Source of the DNA: Thermotogaceae bacterium
GTDB lineage: Bacteria; Thermotogota; Thermotogae; Thermotogales; Thermotogaceae
Assembly (NCBI GenBank): GCA_027077795.1
Contig: JALWTT010000002.1
Location: forward strand, 1-64,000
Length of the DNA: 64,000 bases
Direction of reading: 5' to 3'
Part shown: positions 36,720-44,919 of the stretch, one piece after another
Position numbering within the stretch: position 1 is the first letter of the stretch
Layout of the letters: every line of letters begins with the position of its first letter
Program-made: the position numbers and the translations under genes
The notes under the pieces: generated by a model
Seen by the model: only the letters and a program-made list of their open reading frames with translations
What the model was told of the DNA's origin: nothing
Database searches by the model: none

Positions 36720-37713
36720 TTTCCCCCTCCTCTACCCTCCAGCATGCTACTTTATGGCCTACTTTATATTCTTTCAAGGGAGGCACTTCCTCTCTACACT
36801 TTTCAAAAGCAAAAGGACACCTAGGGTGGAAACTGCAACCCGATGGAGGATTTGAAAGTGATGGAGGGGCCCCCGGTGCACTTTCTCTCTTCTTCTTATC
36901 TCCAAATTTTGGAATAGAGTAGATCAAATACCTTGTATAAGGATGGAGTGGGTTCTCAAAAATCTCTTCCGTGGAAGCTTCTTCTATGATCCTACCAGCA
37001 TACATAATGGCTATTCTGTCGGCCATATTTGCATGAACTCCCATATCATGCGTGACGATGATAATTGTGTTCCTCTTCAAAGCTTGTATATCCTTCAAAA
37101 GCTGAATTACACCTCTTTGTGTGACTACATCCAAAGCTGTTGTGGGTTCATCTGCTATGACAACCTTTGGGGAAAGAACTGTGGCAAGAGCTATTGTTAT
37201 CCTTTGTCTCATCCCCCCTGACAACTGATGAGGATAAGCATCTAAAATTCCAGAAGGAAGCCCTAAATCTCTTATATGGGATTCTGCGATTTCATATATC
37301 TCTTCTTTCGTCTTTCCCTTTGTATGGGTTTCTATAAAGTCCTTGAAGATCTCCTTTATTTTCATCACTGGGTTTAAAACGCTCATTGACCCTTGAGGCA
37401 CATATGATATGAAATGCCATCTAAATTTTTTTCTCTCCTCTTCACTAATATGATATACATCATATTCTTTTCCATTATCTCTGTATATCACCTTACCTCC
37501 AATAATTCTTTGTGGAGGTTCTACCGCCGCGAACATTGCCTTGAGTAGTGTACTCTTCCCACAACCACTCTCTCCTGCAATTCCATATATTTCGTTTTCC
37601 TTTATCGATATACTCACATCCTCTACTGCTTTTATAACTTTTTTCTTTCCAAATATATCCAGTATATAGTAGGATTTTAAATTCTCAGTCCTTAATACCT
37701 CCACGCTCATCAC
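36706..37713 (-). CDS. Opp-type ABC ATP-binding protein (OppD-like), copy 2
   Basis: This is identical to 26407-27414, with all ATPase motifs intact and the same GTGA overlap with the permease gene upstream. Confidence 0.93.
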   Translation of the reverse strand: MMSVEVLRTENLKSYYILDIFGKKKVIKAVEDVSISIKENEIYGIAGESGCGKSTLLKAMFAAVEPPQRIIGGKVIYRDNGKEYDVYHISEEERKKFRWHFISYVPQGSMSVLNPVMKIKEIFKDFIETHTKGKTKEEIYEIAESHIRDLGLPSGILDAYPHQLSGGMRQRITIALATVLSPKVVIADEPTTALDVVTQRGVIQLLKDIQALKRNTIIIVTHDMGVHANMADRIAIMYAGRIIEEASTEEIFENPLHPYTRYLIYSIPKFGDKKKRESAPGAPPSLSNPPSGCSFHPRCPFAFEKCREEVPPLKEYKVGHKVACWRVEEGENATA

Positions 37714-38576
37714 CTTGCTTGACCTATTCTCTGAATTCTCATCCTAGGATCTAAATACTCGCTTATGCTGACCGAAAGGAGATAAACGGATATAAAAAGA
37801 AGGATCAGTACTGTGACGGGGAAAAACACCCACCACCAAACTCCTAAAAATAGAGCTTGATAGCTTAACGCCCAATGCAGAGTTGTTCCCAGAGTAGGTA
37901 TTAGAGGGTTTGTCAATCCCAAGATGGAAAGGGTGGTTTCTATTCCTATAGCCCATAACATGTTATTCAAAGTTGATGCGAAAACTATGGGTAGAATATG
38001 AGGAAAATACTCCTTGAAAACAACAGAAAGGGATTTAGATCCAGATAAGATCGCTGTAAGGGTGAAATCCCTTTCTCTTAAACTTAATATCTGAGATCTT
38101 ATTACCCTAGCATCCCATGCCCAGCTAAGACTTGCCATGACAAGCGCTAGGATGTATAAGTTTAAGCCCTCTCTGAAGATTGCTCCGACTAATATCAAAA
38201 CAGGTACTCTTGGCAGTGATATCAGACTGTCAGAGAGTATCATTATAGATCTATCGACTATTCCTCCTTCAAAGCCGGATATCATTCCTGCTACTATTGC
38301 TAGCACTCTCGATAAAAATGCCGTTGTTAATGCAAATATTAAGCTATTTTTAATGGAAAAACACACTATCCAAAAAAGATCTTGTCCCAATGATGTTGTA
38401 CCCATAAGGTATTTCAAAGAAGGGGGCTTTTCTTCCGGAACAACATTCCAACGGACGGGGCTGTAAGGTGACATTACAGAAATAAGAGCAAGTACAGTAA
38501 GAATAATAATCACTGTGAATCCAAAGCTAAATCGCTTATCGGACATTAGATCCCTGAAGTAAATCAACATTTTCAT
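37710..38576 (-). CDS. Opp-type ABC permease (OppC-like), copy 2
   Basis: This is identical to 27411-28277: six-helix permease with the LMGTTSLGQDL hallmark. Confidence 0.93.
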   Translation of the reverse strand: MKMLIYFRDLMSDKRFSFGFTVIIILTVLALISVMSPYSPVRWNVVPEEKPPSLKYLMGTTSLGQDLFWIVCFSIKNSLIFALTTAFLSRVLAIVAGMISGFEGGIVDRSIMILSDSLISLPRVPVLILVGAIFREGLNLYILALVMASLSWAWDARVIRSQILSLRERDFTLTAILSGSKSLSVVFKEYFPHILPIVFASTLNNMLWAIGIETTLSILGLTNPLIPTLGTTLHWALSYQALFLGVWWWVFFPVTVLILLFISVYLLSVSISEYLDPRMRIQRIGQAR

Positions 38577-38596
38577 CCTTTTTCCACCTCATTTTT

Positions 38597-39601
38597 TTAA
38601 GAATATCTAATTCGTGGGTCAAAAAGTGGATAAATGAAATCTAATACAAGGGTACCCAAAGATACTGCCACAATTGAGAACAAAACTATCCCTATTATTA
38701 AGTTATAGTCACTCGACATTATTGCCGAATACAAAGTTCCTCCTAAACCAGGATATGAAAACACAATTTCCGTTATTAGCGCTCCACCAAAAATCCTCCC
38801 CAGAGATAATGATAGGCTTGTTACCTGTGGAAGAAGAGCATTTCTGAATACATACCTGAAGATGATCTTGTGGTTTGAAATCCCTCCATATTTTGCGTAA
38901 ATTACGAAGTCCTCATTGGTAACACCAGTTGAAATAATTTTCATACTTTGAAACCACATTGTCGTTTGCAGAAGTATCATACTCAGTGCAGGAAGAGTAG
39001 CATGCTTCAGTACATCTATGATAAATGACAAATTAAATCCTGGCATCATACCTACACTATATGCGCCTTGAGAAGGAAAAGCCGGTATTAAATAAGAGAA
39101 AAGTACTAGGAAAATGAAAGCAAGTATGTAATAGGGAATGGGGCGTATTATCATGAAAATTAGATCAAGCAGTTTCATCGCAGTTGGGAGTTTTTTCGAG
39201 TAATAACCTGCTATTACCCCCAAAATATTGCCAATTGTCCAGGAAACTAGAATAACTACTCCTAATAAACCAACTGTCCAGAAAACAGATTCCTTTATTA
39301 TAGAAGAAACAGGTGTTGGAAAGAAGCTTAAAGAGGGCCCAAAGTTAAGGGTGATTAACCTCCTCCACGTTTGAAAATACTGACTTAAAATACTACCTTC
39401 AAGCCCATACATTTCTCGGAGAGACTTTATCATCTTCTCTACATCACTTGGATCCAAAAAAGTCCCGGTAGATGTTATCTGGGCTATGGTTTTTTCAACG
39501 GGGTCACTTGGCATCATCCTAACAATGATAAAAACAAGTGTTACGCTTAAAAACACCACTATGAGAAATTGCAGAAATCTTGTGAGAAAATATTTTACCA
39601 T
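38597..39601 (-). CDS. Opp-type ABC permease (OppB-like), copy 2
   Basis: This is identical to 28298-29302. It is again preceded by GGAGG and the strong intergenic hairpin. Confidence 0.93.
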   Translation of the reverse strand: MVKYFLTRFLQFLIVVFLSVTLVFIIVRMMPSDPVEKTIAQITSTGTFLDPSDVEKMIKSLREMYGLEGSILSQYFQTWRRLITLNFGPSLSFFPTPVSSIIKESVFWTVGLLGVVILVSWTIGNILGVIAGYYSKKLPTAMKLLDLIFMIIRPIPYYILAFIFLVLFSYLIPAFPSQGAYSVGMMPGFNLSFIIDVLKHATLPALSMILLQTTMWFQSMKIISTGVTNEDFVIYAKYGGISNHKIIFRYVFRNALLPQVTSLSLSLGRIFGGALITEIVFSYPGLGGTLYSAIMSSDYNLIIGIVLFSIVAVSLGTLVLDFIYPLFDPRIRYS

Positions 39602-39619
39602 ATACTTTTCCTCCTTTAT

Positions 39620-39647
39620 CCCAAGTGGGGAAACACCCCCACTTGGG
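39620..39647 (-). terminator. strong hairpin after the binding-protein gene, copy 2
   Basis: This is the same 11-bp stem as at 29321-29348, shifted by 10,299 bp. Confidence 0.6.
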
Positions 39648-39667
39648 AGAAGAAAGCTCTCTAATCA

Positions 39668-41539
39668 TTATTTTTTCCCTGTCTGTTTCAAGAAAGGCAT
39701 TTCAAATCCAAATGTAGGCCATGTGTGAACTGGCTGAATGTAGGGATTCTCTGCCGTTGACCAATTTGTCCAGTAATATTCGTCATAAAGGACCAGCCAC
39801 GTGACTTGGAAGGCAGGTATCGTCGGCATTTCTTGTACGAGTACTTTCAACGCTTCCCTTCCTAAGTTGAGCGTTTCATTGGTGTTAAATGGTGAGGTTT
39901 TCTCCATCTTTTCTATGATTTCGTCCATCTCAGGATTTGACCATCTCGAATTATGGCCAGGATTGTATTCACCAATTGGTCTTTGATATTTACTGGCAAA
40001 TGGCTCAATAGTTCTGTAAAGGTCTATATTGCCCCCCCAAGGTTCAACAGCAGGCCAGTTGGAAGAAGCATCAAATCTACCGTACTTATAAATAGAGTGG
40101 TTTTTATTGGGCCTTATGTCTACTTGTATTCCAAACTTTTGCCACTGTTGTGCAATGGCAGTTGGGACACGGTTATCAGCTCTGTTAGGATCAGCATTTA
40201 CAAATACCTCAATTTTCCATGGTTGTCCATTTGGTAACAGCCACTGGCCCTTCTCATTTCTCTTAAAGCCATGTTTTTCTAGCAACTTCGCCGCCACATC
40301 AGGTGCATACTTCCACCATCCGATGCCGAAGAGCTTTTCCAGCTCTTCCCGAGAATCTGGAACACTATATCCCTTCTCCTTAGCAAGTTTGGCTAGTTTT
40401 TCTGGAATAGTGGGATCAAATGGTTTGAACTTTTCTCCATTACCTATTTGAAGTTCGAAGTTCTCTAAGAAACTCTTTAGAGGTTCATAGTAGTATTTCA
40501 TATAAAGAGGTGTTGGCGGAACATGGAGGGGAGCCAAACGCACTGCCCCATTTAAAACCAGATCTGCCACTTCAACTATGTTTACAGAGAGTGTCAATGC
40601 CCATCTAACGTCCCGAATGTTGAAAGGAAATTTAGCTGTGTTAAGAGTTATGCCAGCAACTGTTGGTTCCACAAATGAACCCCATGGAAAGTCTTTTCTA
40701 AAAGATCTGACAGTAGGAATTTTTAAAACGGATCTGAGGAGTTCCAGTGAGAAAGTGTATGCAACATCTAATTGATGTTTTCTCATAGCAAGGACCATTT
40801 GCTCTGGAGAGTTATAAGCTTGGAAAAGGATATAACGAGGTTTCGGCATACCGTAAAGCACTCCAACGGGAGTTCTCTGCCAATCTTTTCTCCTCTCATA
40901 TAAGAACCAATATCCAGCTGGGTCATAGGACTTCAGAATATAAGCACCGGTTCCTATTGGCGGATAGAATGAGAATTTCACAGGATCACTTACTTTCTCA
41001 AATATGTGCTTGGGAAATGGCCTCCAGCAACCCCATCTATCGACAAAATAATAATGAAATCTCGGATTCGGCTTCTTCAAGTCAAATACTACGGTGTATC
41101 TGTCCAACGCCTTAACGTCTTTTACCCACTCTGATAGTTGGGTATGATAAGCCATCCCTTCGTGTTGAATCGTGAGTTTAACTGCATATACCACATCATC
41201 TGCGGTAAACTCAACCCCATCACTCCAATAGATACCTTTTCTTAGTTTCACAGTCATTGTTGTGAAATCACTATTATAAATAGGCTTTGATTCTGCGAGA
41301 ACGTTGATCACCTTTCCTCCTGCAGGGTCAACCATCCAGAGAGGGCGAAAGACGAGTTGATGAAGCCCTCTATCTGGATACCTCCATGAAGTTGTGAAAA
41401 TGTTAGTATTCCCCGGGTTGGGAACTCTTCCATGAGCGTTCTGAACGATTAGCAAGTCTGACCTTGGTACACCGGCAACTAGTGCGAAAACTGAAAAAGC
41501 AACCAGTAAAGCAACAGAAACAAGCACTTTTCTCGCCAT
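39668..41539 (-). CDS. ABC substrate-binding protein, family 5, copy 2
   Basis: This is identical to 29369-31240, including the signal peptide, so ligand specificity has not diverged between the copies. Confidence 0.92.
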   Translation of the reverse strand: MARKVLVSVALLVAFSVFALVAGVPRSDLLIVQNAHGRVPNPGNTNIFTTSWRYPDRGLHQLVFRPLWMVDPAGGKVINVLAESKPIYNSDFTTMTVKLRKGIYWSDGVEFTADDVVYAVKLTIQHEGMAYHTQLSEWVKDVKALDRYTVVFDLKKPNPRFHYYFVDRWGCWRPFPKHIFEKVSDPVKFSFYPPIGTGAYILKSYDPAGYWFLYERRKDWQRTPVGVLYGMPKPRYILFQAYNSPEQMVLAMRKHQLDVAYTFSLELLRSVLKIPTVRSFRKDFPWGSFVEPTVAGITLNTAKFPFNIRDVRWALTLSVNIVEVADLVLNGAVRLAPLHVPPTPLYMKYYYEPLKSFLENFELQIGNGEKFKPFDPTIPEKLAKLAKEKGYSVPDSREELEKLFGIGWWKYAPDVAAKLLEKHGFKRNEKGQWLLPNGQPWKIEVFVNADPNRADNRVPTAIAQQWQKFGIQVDIRPNKNHSIYKYGRFDASSNWPAVEPWGGNIDLYRTIEPFASKYQRPIGEYNPGHNSRWSNPEMDEIIEKMEKTSPFNTNETLNLGREALKVLVQEMPTIPAFQVTWLVLYDEYYWTNWSTAENPYIQPVHTWPTFGFEMPFLKQTGKK

Positions 41540-41579
41540 AGTAAAACACCTCCCCTAAGTTAAGAATCTAAAAAACCAC

Positions 41580-41607
41580 GTTAAAAATTCTTCCAAGCGT
41601 TTTTAAC
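41580..41607. promoter_or_regulatory. inverted repeat in the iolB-like/binding-protein gap, copy 2
   Basis: GTTAAAAA and TTTTTAAC with a 12-base centre, identical to 31281-31308. Confidence 0.3.
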
Positions 41608-41657
41608 ATTTGATCTGAAAAACAGCTCACTTTTAGATATCTCCCTTCACCTGAGTT

Positions 41658-42470
41658 TTACCAATTTTTCACGGCTTGCTCCAATGCCTTTATCCAAGCA
41701 TGATTGGGATCATCTCTAGGTATGAGAATCCTCCTTTCACCTGCCAAGGCCCAAAGGTAATAAACCTCGTATCCAGGAGCTGCCACAACCGGATGATATC
41801 CTTTGTCTATCTCCACGGTGAGCCCATCTCGAATCTTTATGACTTCGTTAACACTCCCATCATCTGTGTATATAAACTGTGCACCAAAACCATTCCTCGG
41901 GAAAACTCTGAAGTGATATACTTCCTCCATGTCACTCTCCTGCGGAATGTTGTCAACATCGTGCCTGTGTGGCGGATAAGATGACCAATTCCCTGGAGGG
42001 TTGAAAGTCTCCCCAACTAGCAGCATGTCAGCATCTATTTCCAGGGTTATGACATCGTGAACATGCCTCCTCCAGTTTAGCTGACCAACAACCCTGACCT
42101 TGACATCGTCAGGCCCCACGAAAACAACGTCGTGTTCCCCCTTAGAGGGAGCACTGATGACGGCTATCTCGGTAGGGTAGATAGCCTTCACGAAAACCTC
42201 CGAATCTCTTGGGACGTAAACTGCGTACGCCTTGGATGAGAATACATCCTTCCTTGGCCCTATCCTCTCTCTCATCCCTTCTACCTCTATCTCAAAAAGC
42301 CCACTCAGAAGTAGTAAAGCGTATTCCCTGTTCCCGGAATTTAGCTTCCAGCTCTCAGATGCGTTTAAGCGCAAAATCCCAAAACCCAGGTGCTTCATGT
42401 CCCCACGCTTCACAATTTCCATGTATGTCCAATCCCCTTCAGGAAGTGGAATCGCTCTCAACTCGATCAC
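41658..42470 (-). CDS. IolB-like (KduI/IolB family) sugar-acid isomerase, copy 2
   Basis: This is identical to 31359-32171, with the PPHRHD metal site and Glu ligand retained. Only the region more than 36 bp upstream of its GTG differs from copy 1, so the two operon copies may respond to different promoter strength. Confidence 0.8.
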   Translation of the reverse strand: MIELRAIPLPEGDWTYMEIVKRGDMKHLGFGILRLNASESWKLNSGNREYALLLLSGLFEIEVEGMRERIGPRKDVFSSKAYAVYVPRDSEVFVKAIYPTEIAVISAPSKGEHDVVFVGPDDVKVRVVGQLNWRRHVHDVITLEIDADMLLVGETFNPPGNWSSYPPHRHDVDNIPQESDMEEVYHFRVFPRNGFGAQFIYTDDGSVNEVIKIRDGLTVEIDKGYHPVVAAPGYEVYYLWALAGERRILIPRDDPNHAWIKALEQAVKNW

Positions 42471-42482
42471 CCCGTCTATAAA

Positions 42483-42499
42483 TTCGTATTCAATACAAA
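42483..42499. promoter_or_regulatory. palindromic operator upstream of the iolB-like gene, copy 2
   Basis: This is the same 17-bp palindrome as at 32184-32200. Just upstream (reading leftward) this copy has a consensus TATAAT (42512-42517 on the minus strand) within a TGCTA...TAGCA imperfect inverted repeat (42504-42524). Copy 1 lacks this TATAAT. Confidence 0.5.
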
Positions 42500-42635
42500 C
42501 ATTATGCTATGATTATAGTAGCATATCAGGTAGTGATCTTTGCAAAAAATTTTTTCGCTAATTTTGGAGAAAATCCCGGAATATCTCTGATTATTCGAGA
42601 AAACCTTTTCAAAATTCACAGAGGGAGGGGTTTTT

Positions 42636-43724
42636 GTGGAGGAAGTGCTGTGGAAAATTCAAAAAGTCAGGGAACTCATGGAGGAGAAGTCTCTTTCCTC
42701 TTTTCTAATCACCAGGAATGATAATTTCTCGTGGATAACAGCTGGTGGCAGAGGCTGGGTGGTTTCTGGAAGTGACTCTTCAGTTGCATGGGTGCTCGTG
42801 ACGAATAATTCTGCCTATCTTGTTTCAAACAACATCGAATCGAGAAGGCTTCTGGAAAATGAAGTCAGCGAGGATTTCAAGCTTCTGGAATACAAATGGT
42901 ATGAGAGCCCGCTGGATGCTCTGAGGAAGTACATGGGGAAATTTCCAGCTTCTGATGGCACTGTTGAAGGCTTCCTGAATCTATCAGAAGACATTAAAAA
43001 TATCAGAATGAGACTCAGTGAGTGGGAAATCAAAAGAGCAGAAAAAATCGGGACTGAGATTGAGGAGACATTTGAGGAGATTTTGAAAAGCTCCAATCCA
43101 AACATGACAGAGAGAGAACTGGCTGGACTTTTGAATCTCGAGTTTACAAAGAGAGGCTACGAGCTTCCAGTTCTTCTGGTCTTTTCGAATAGAACCAGAA
43201 ATCTCTACAGGCATAACCTTCCAGGTGATGAGAAACTTGGGCAGTTCTTTTTTGCTTCAATCTGTGCAAGAAAGAGCGGACTGGTTCTCTCGATCACAAG
43301 ATCTGTGGCATTCGGGAAAATCCCAGATGGTATAGAAGATCAACACATGCTGAACACAAAAATTGACGCTGAAATTATATCAAAAACGGAAACTGGAAAA
43401 AGTTTGGGGGATATGTTCTTCAAGATAAGAGAGGTTTACATAAAATATGGGCAAGAAGCGGAGTTCGAGAAACACCATCAAGGTGGAATAGCCGGGTACA
43501 ACTCTAGAGAAGAAAAGGCGACTCCAGACTCTCCCATAATTTTGGAGCCTGGAATGCTGATAGCCTGGAATCCGACGATAACCGGGACAAAATCCGAGGA
43601 TACTTTTCTGCTCATGGAAGATGAGAGAGAGTTTCTGACGTTCACGAGGAACTCGAAATGGCCAAAGCTCAAGTTTGAAATAGAAGGCAAATTTGTGGAA
43701 AGGCCGGGGATAATGGTGCTATGA
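42636..43724 (+). CDS. M24 family (creatinase/Xaa-Pro peptidase-like) protein lacking metal ligands
   Basis: This 362-residue protein has an N-terminal creatinase-type domain (1 to about 135) and a C-terminal pita-bread domain. In active M24 peptidases five residues bind two metals (Asp, Asp, His, Glu, Glu). Here SICARKSGLVLSITRSVAFG has Ser208 and Ser219 in place of both Asp, WNP has Asn312 in place of the first Glu, while His280/281 and Glu321 (SEDTFLL) remain. It is therefore unlikely to be a metallopeptidase; creatinase works without metal and is a functional precedent. GTG 42636 has GAGGGAGGGG upstream. It is divergent from operon copy 2 and convergent with the ROK gene, which it overlaps by 6 bp. 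Confidence 0.8.
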   Translation: MEEVLWKIQKVRELMEEKSLSSFLITRNDNFSWITAGGRGWVVSGSDSSVAWVLVTNNSAYLVSNNIESRRLLENEVSEDFKLLEYKWYESPLDALRKYMGKFPASDGTVEGFLNLSEDIKNIRMRLSEWEIKRAEKIGTEIEETFEEILKSSNPNMTERELAGLLNLEFTKRGYELPVLLVFSNRTRNLYRHNLPGDEKLGQFFFASICARKSGLVLSITRSVAFGKIPDGIEDQHMLNTKIDAEIISKTETGKSLGDMFFKIREVYIKYGQEAEFEKHHQGGIAGYNSREEKATPDSPIILEPGMLIAWNPTITGTKSEDTFLLMEDEREFLTFTRNSKWPKLKFEIEGKFVERPGIMVL

Positions 43725-44882
43725 GCATACAGATTTGACGAAATCTTCTATGGCTATTGTGGAAGCTCCAAGAGCGGTTGAAAACTCGCCCAGGTTTGAC
43801 ATTACTATTTTTATCTTTCCTTTCAGTGGAGGAATAGTGTTGGTTTCAAACTCTGCTTTAAAAGCGGACTCCATGAGGTTCCACGAATTCGATAGCCCAC
43901 CACTTATGAGTATCATTTCGGGATCCAATATGTTCGCCGCGTATGCGAGAACCTTCCCGAGGTATTTTCCCGCGTTTTGAAAGACCTCTAAAGCGTCCTT
44001 GTCACCATTTTCCGCCCTCTCTGCAACCTTGTCAGCTCCGTATATGTCGCTCCAGGTTTCGCCAATCTTCTTGGTGTATTCTCTGACAATTCCCCACGCT
44101 GCCGAGACCGTCTCAAGACACCCTTTTTTTCCACACCTGCAAAGTTCTCCATCAGGGACGATGCTTATATGCCCTATTTCACCCGAGAAGTTGTGAGACC
44201 CCCTTATCAAGTGCCCTTCCGAGACAAAAGATGCCCCTATTCCAGGTCCTATGTTGACCAACAAAACGTTTGAATAACCTTTTGCGTTTCCGTATTCCCT
44301 TTCTGCTATCATCATGAGCTTGACGTTATGCTCTATCGTCATCCTCTTTTTTATCCTCTTGGACAGAATTCTGAGAAGAGGGAATTCTTTCAAATCCAGG
44401 TTGGGAGAGTGTATCACAACACCAGATTTGTGGTCGACCATACCGGATATTCCAAAACCGATCTCAACTATCTTGTCCCAAACATCCTTCGCCACCTCTG
44501 AAATTTTCCTTCCCACTTGATCCACTAGGTTATCTTCTCCCTGAAGTGTGCGAAAAACCTTCTTTCTGAGAATCTCCCCACGCAGGTTTGTCAATATCAC
44601 CCGACTGTTCAAGGTTCCTATGTCGTACCCAATCACCAGGAAATCCTCGGAGTTTATGTCAACCAGTATTCCTCTTCTTCCAACACCGTAACTCGACTTG
44701 GTTCCGACTTCCTTGAGCACACCAGTCTTTATGAAAAAAGATACGATTTCAGAGATCGTGGATTTCGTCAACCCGGTCATGCGAGAAAGATCCGCCCTAG
44801 AAATAGGACCGGAGTTCTTCACGGTTTCAAGAACTAGAAGGCGATTGCTCCTTCTCATCGATGTGTGCGATACCTTCTTCAA
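43719..44882 (-). CDS. ROK family transcriptional repressor (NagC/XylR type)
   Basis: This 387-residue protein has an N-terminal winged helix (ISRADLSRMTGLTKSTISEIVSFFIKTGVL, about 28-57) and a sugar-kinase-like ROK domain with GIGASFVSEGHL, the zinc motif CRCGKKGCLE (CxCGxxGCxE) and EHNVKLMMIAE. It probably represses a sugar locus and is released by a sugar ligand; the adjacent glucuronide operons are the obvious targets (inference). The start is TTG 44882 behind GGTGATG. A TATAAT lies on the minus strand at 44901-44906. Confidence 0.92.
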   Translation of the reverse strand: MKKVSHTSMRRSNRLLVLETVKNSGPISRADLSRMTGLTKSTISEIVSFFIKTGVLKEVGTKSSYGVGRRGILVDINSEDFLVIGYDIGTLNSRVILTNLRGEILRKKVFRTLQGEDNLVDQVGRKISEVAKDVWDKIVEIGFGISGMVDHKSGVVIHSPNLDLKEFPLLRILSKRIKKRMTIEHNVKLMMIAEREYGNAKGYSNVLLVNIGPGIGASFVSEGHLIRGSHNFSGEIGHISIVPDGELCRCGKKGCLETVSAAWGIVREYTKKIGETWSDIYGADKVAERAENGDKDALEVFQNAGKYLGKVLAYAANILDPEMILISGGLSNSWNLMESAFKAEFETNTIPPLKGKIKIVMSNLGEFSTALGASTIAIEDFVKSVCS

Positions 44883-44900
44883 CTCACATCACCGCTTTAG

Positions 44901-44906
44901 ATTATA
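44901..44906 (-). promoter_or_regulatory. -10 element of the ROK repressor gene
   Basis: A consensus TATAAT (minus strand) lies 18 bp upstream of the TTG start and is preceded by TG. A -35 hexamer is not evident. Confidence 0.45.
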
Positions 44907-44919
44907 CAACACGTTGAAA

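Larger units (their letters stand above)
32778..42506. repeat. 9,729-bp direct repeat, copy 2 (glucuronide operon)
   Basis: This is the second copy of the block at 22479-32207, with the same borders and gene order. To its right lie the divergent M24 gene and the ROK repressor; to its left lies the 570-bp spacer. All eight genes are intact in both copies. Confidence 0.95.

Noticed and set aside
22479-42506. Repeat as a composite transposon or integrated element
   Set aside because: No transposase, integrase, tRNA target or inverted repeats were found at any border. The left border falls in the last codons of a gene and the right border in a promoter.
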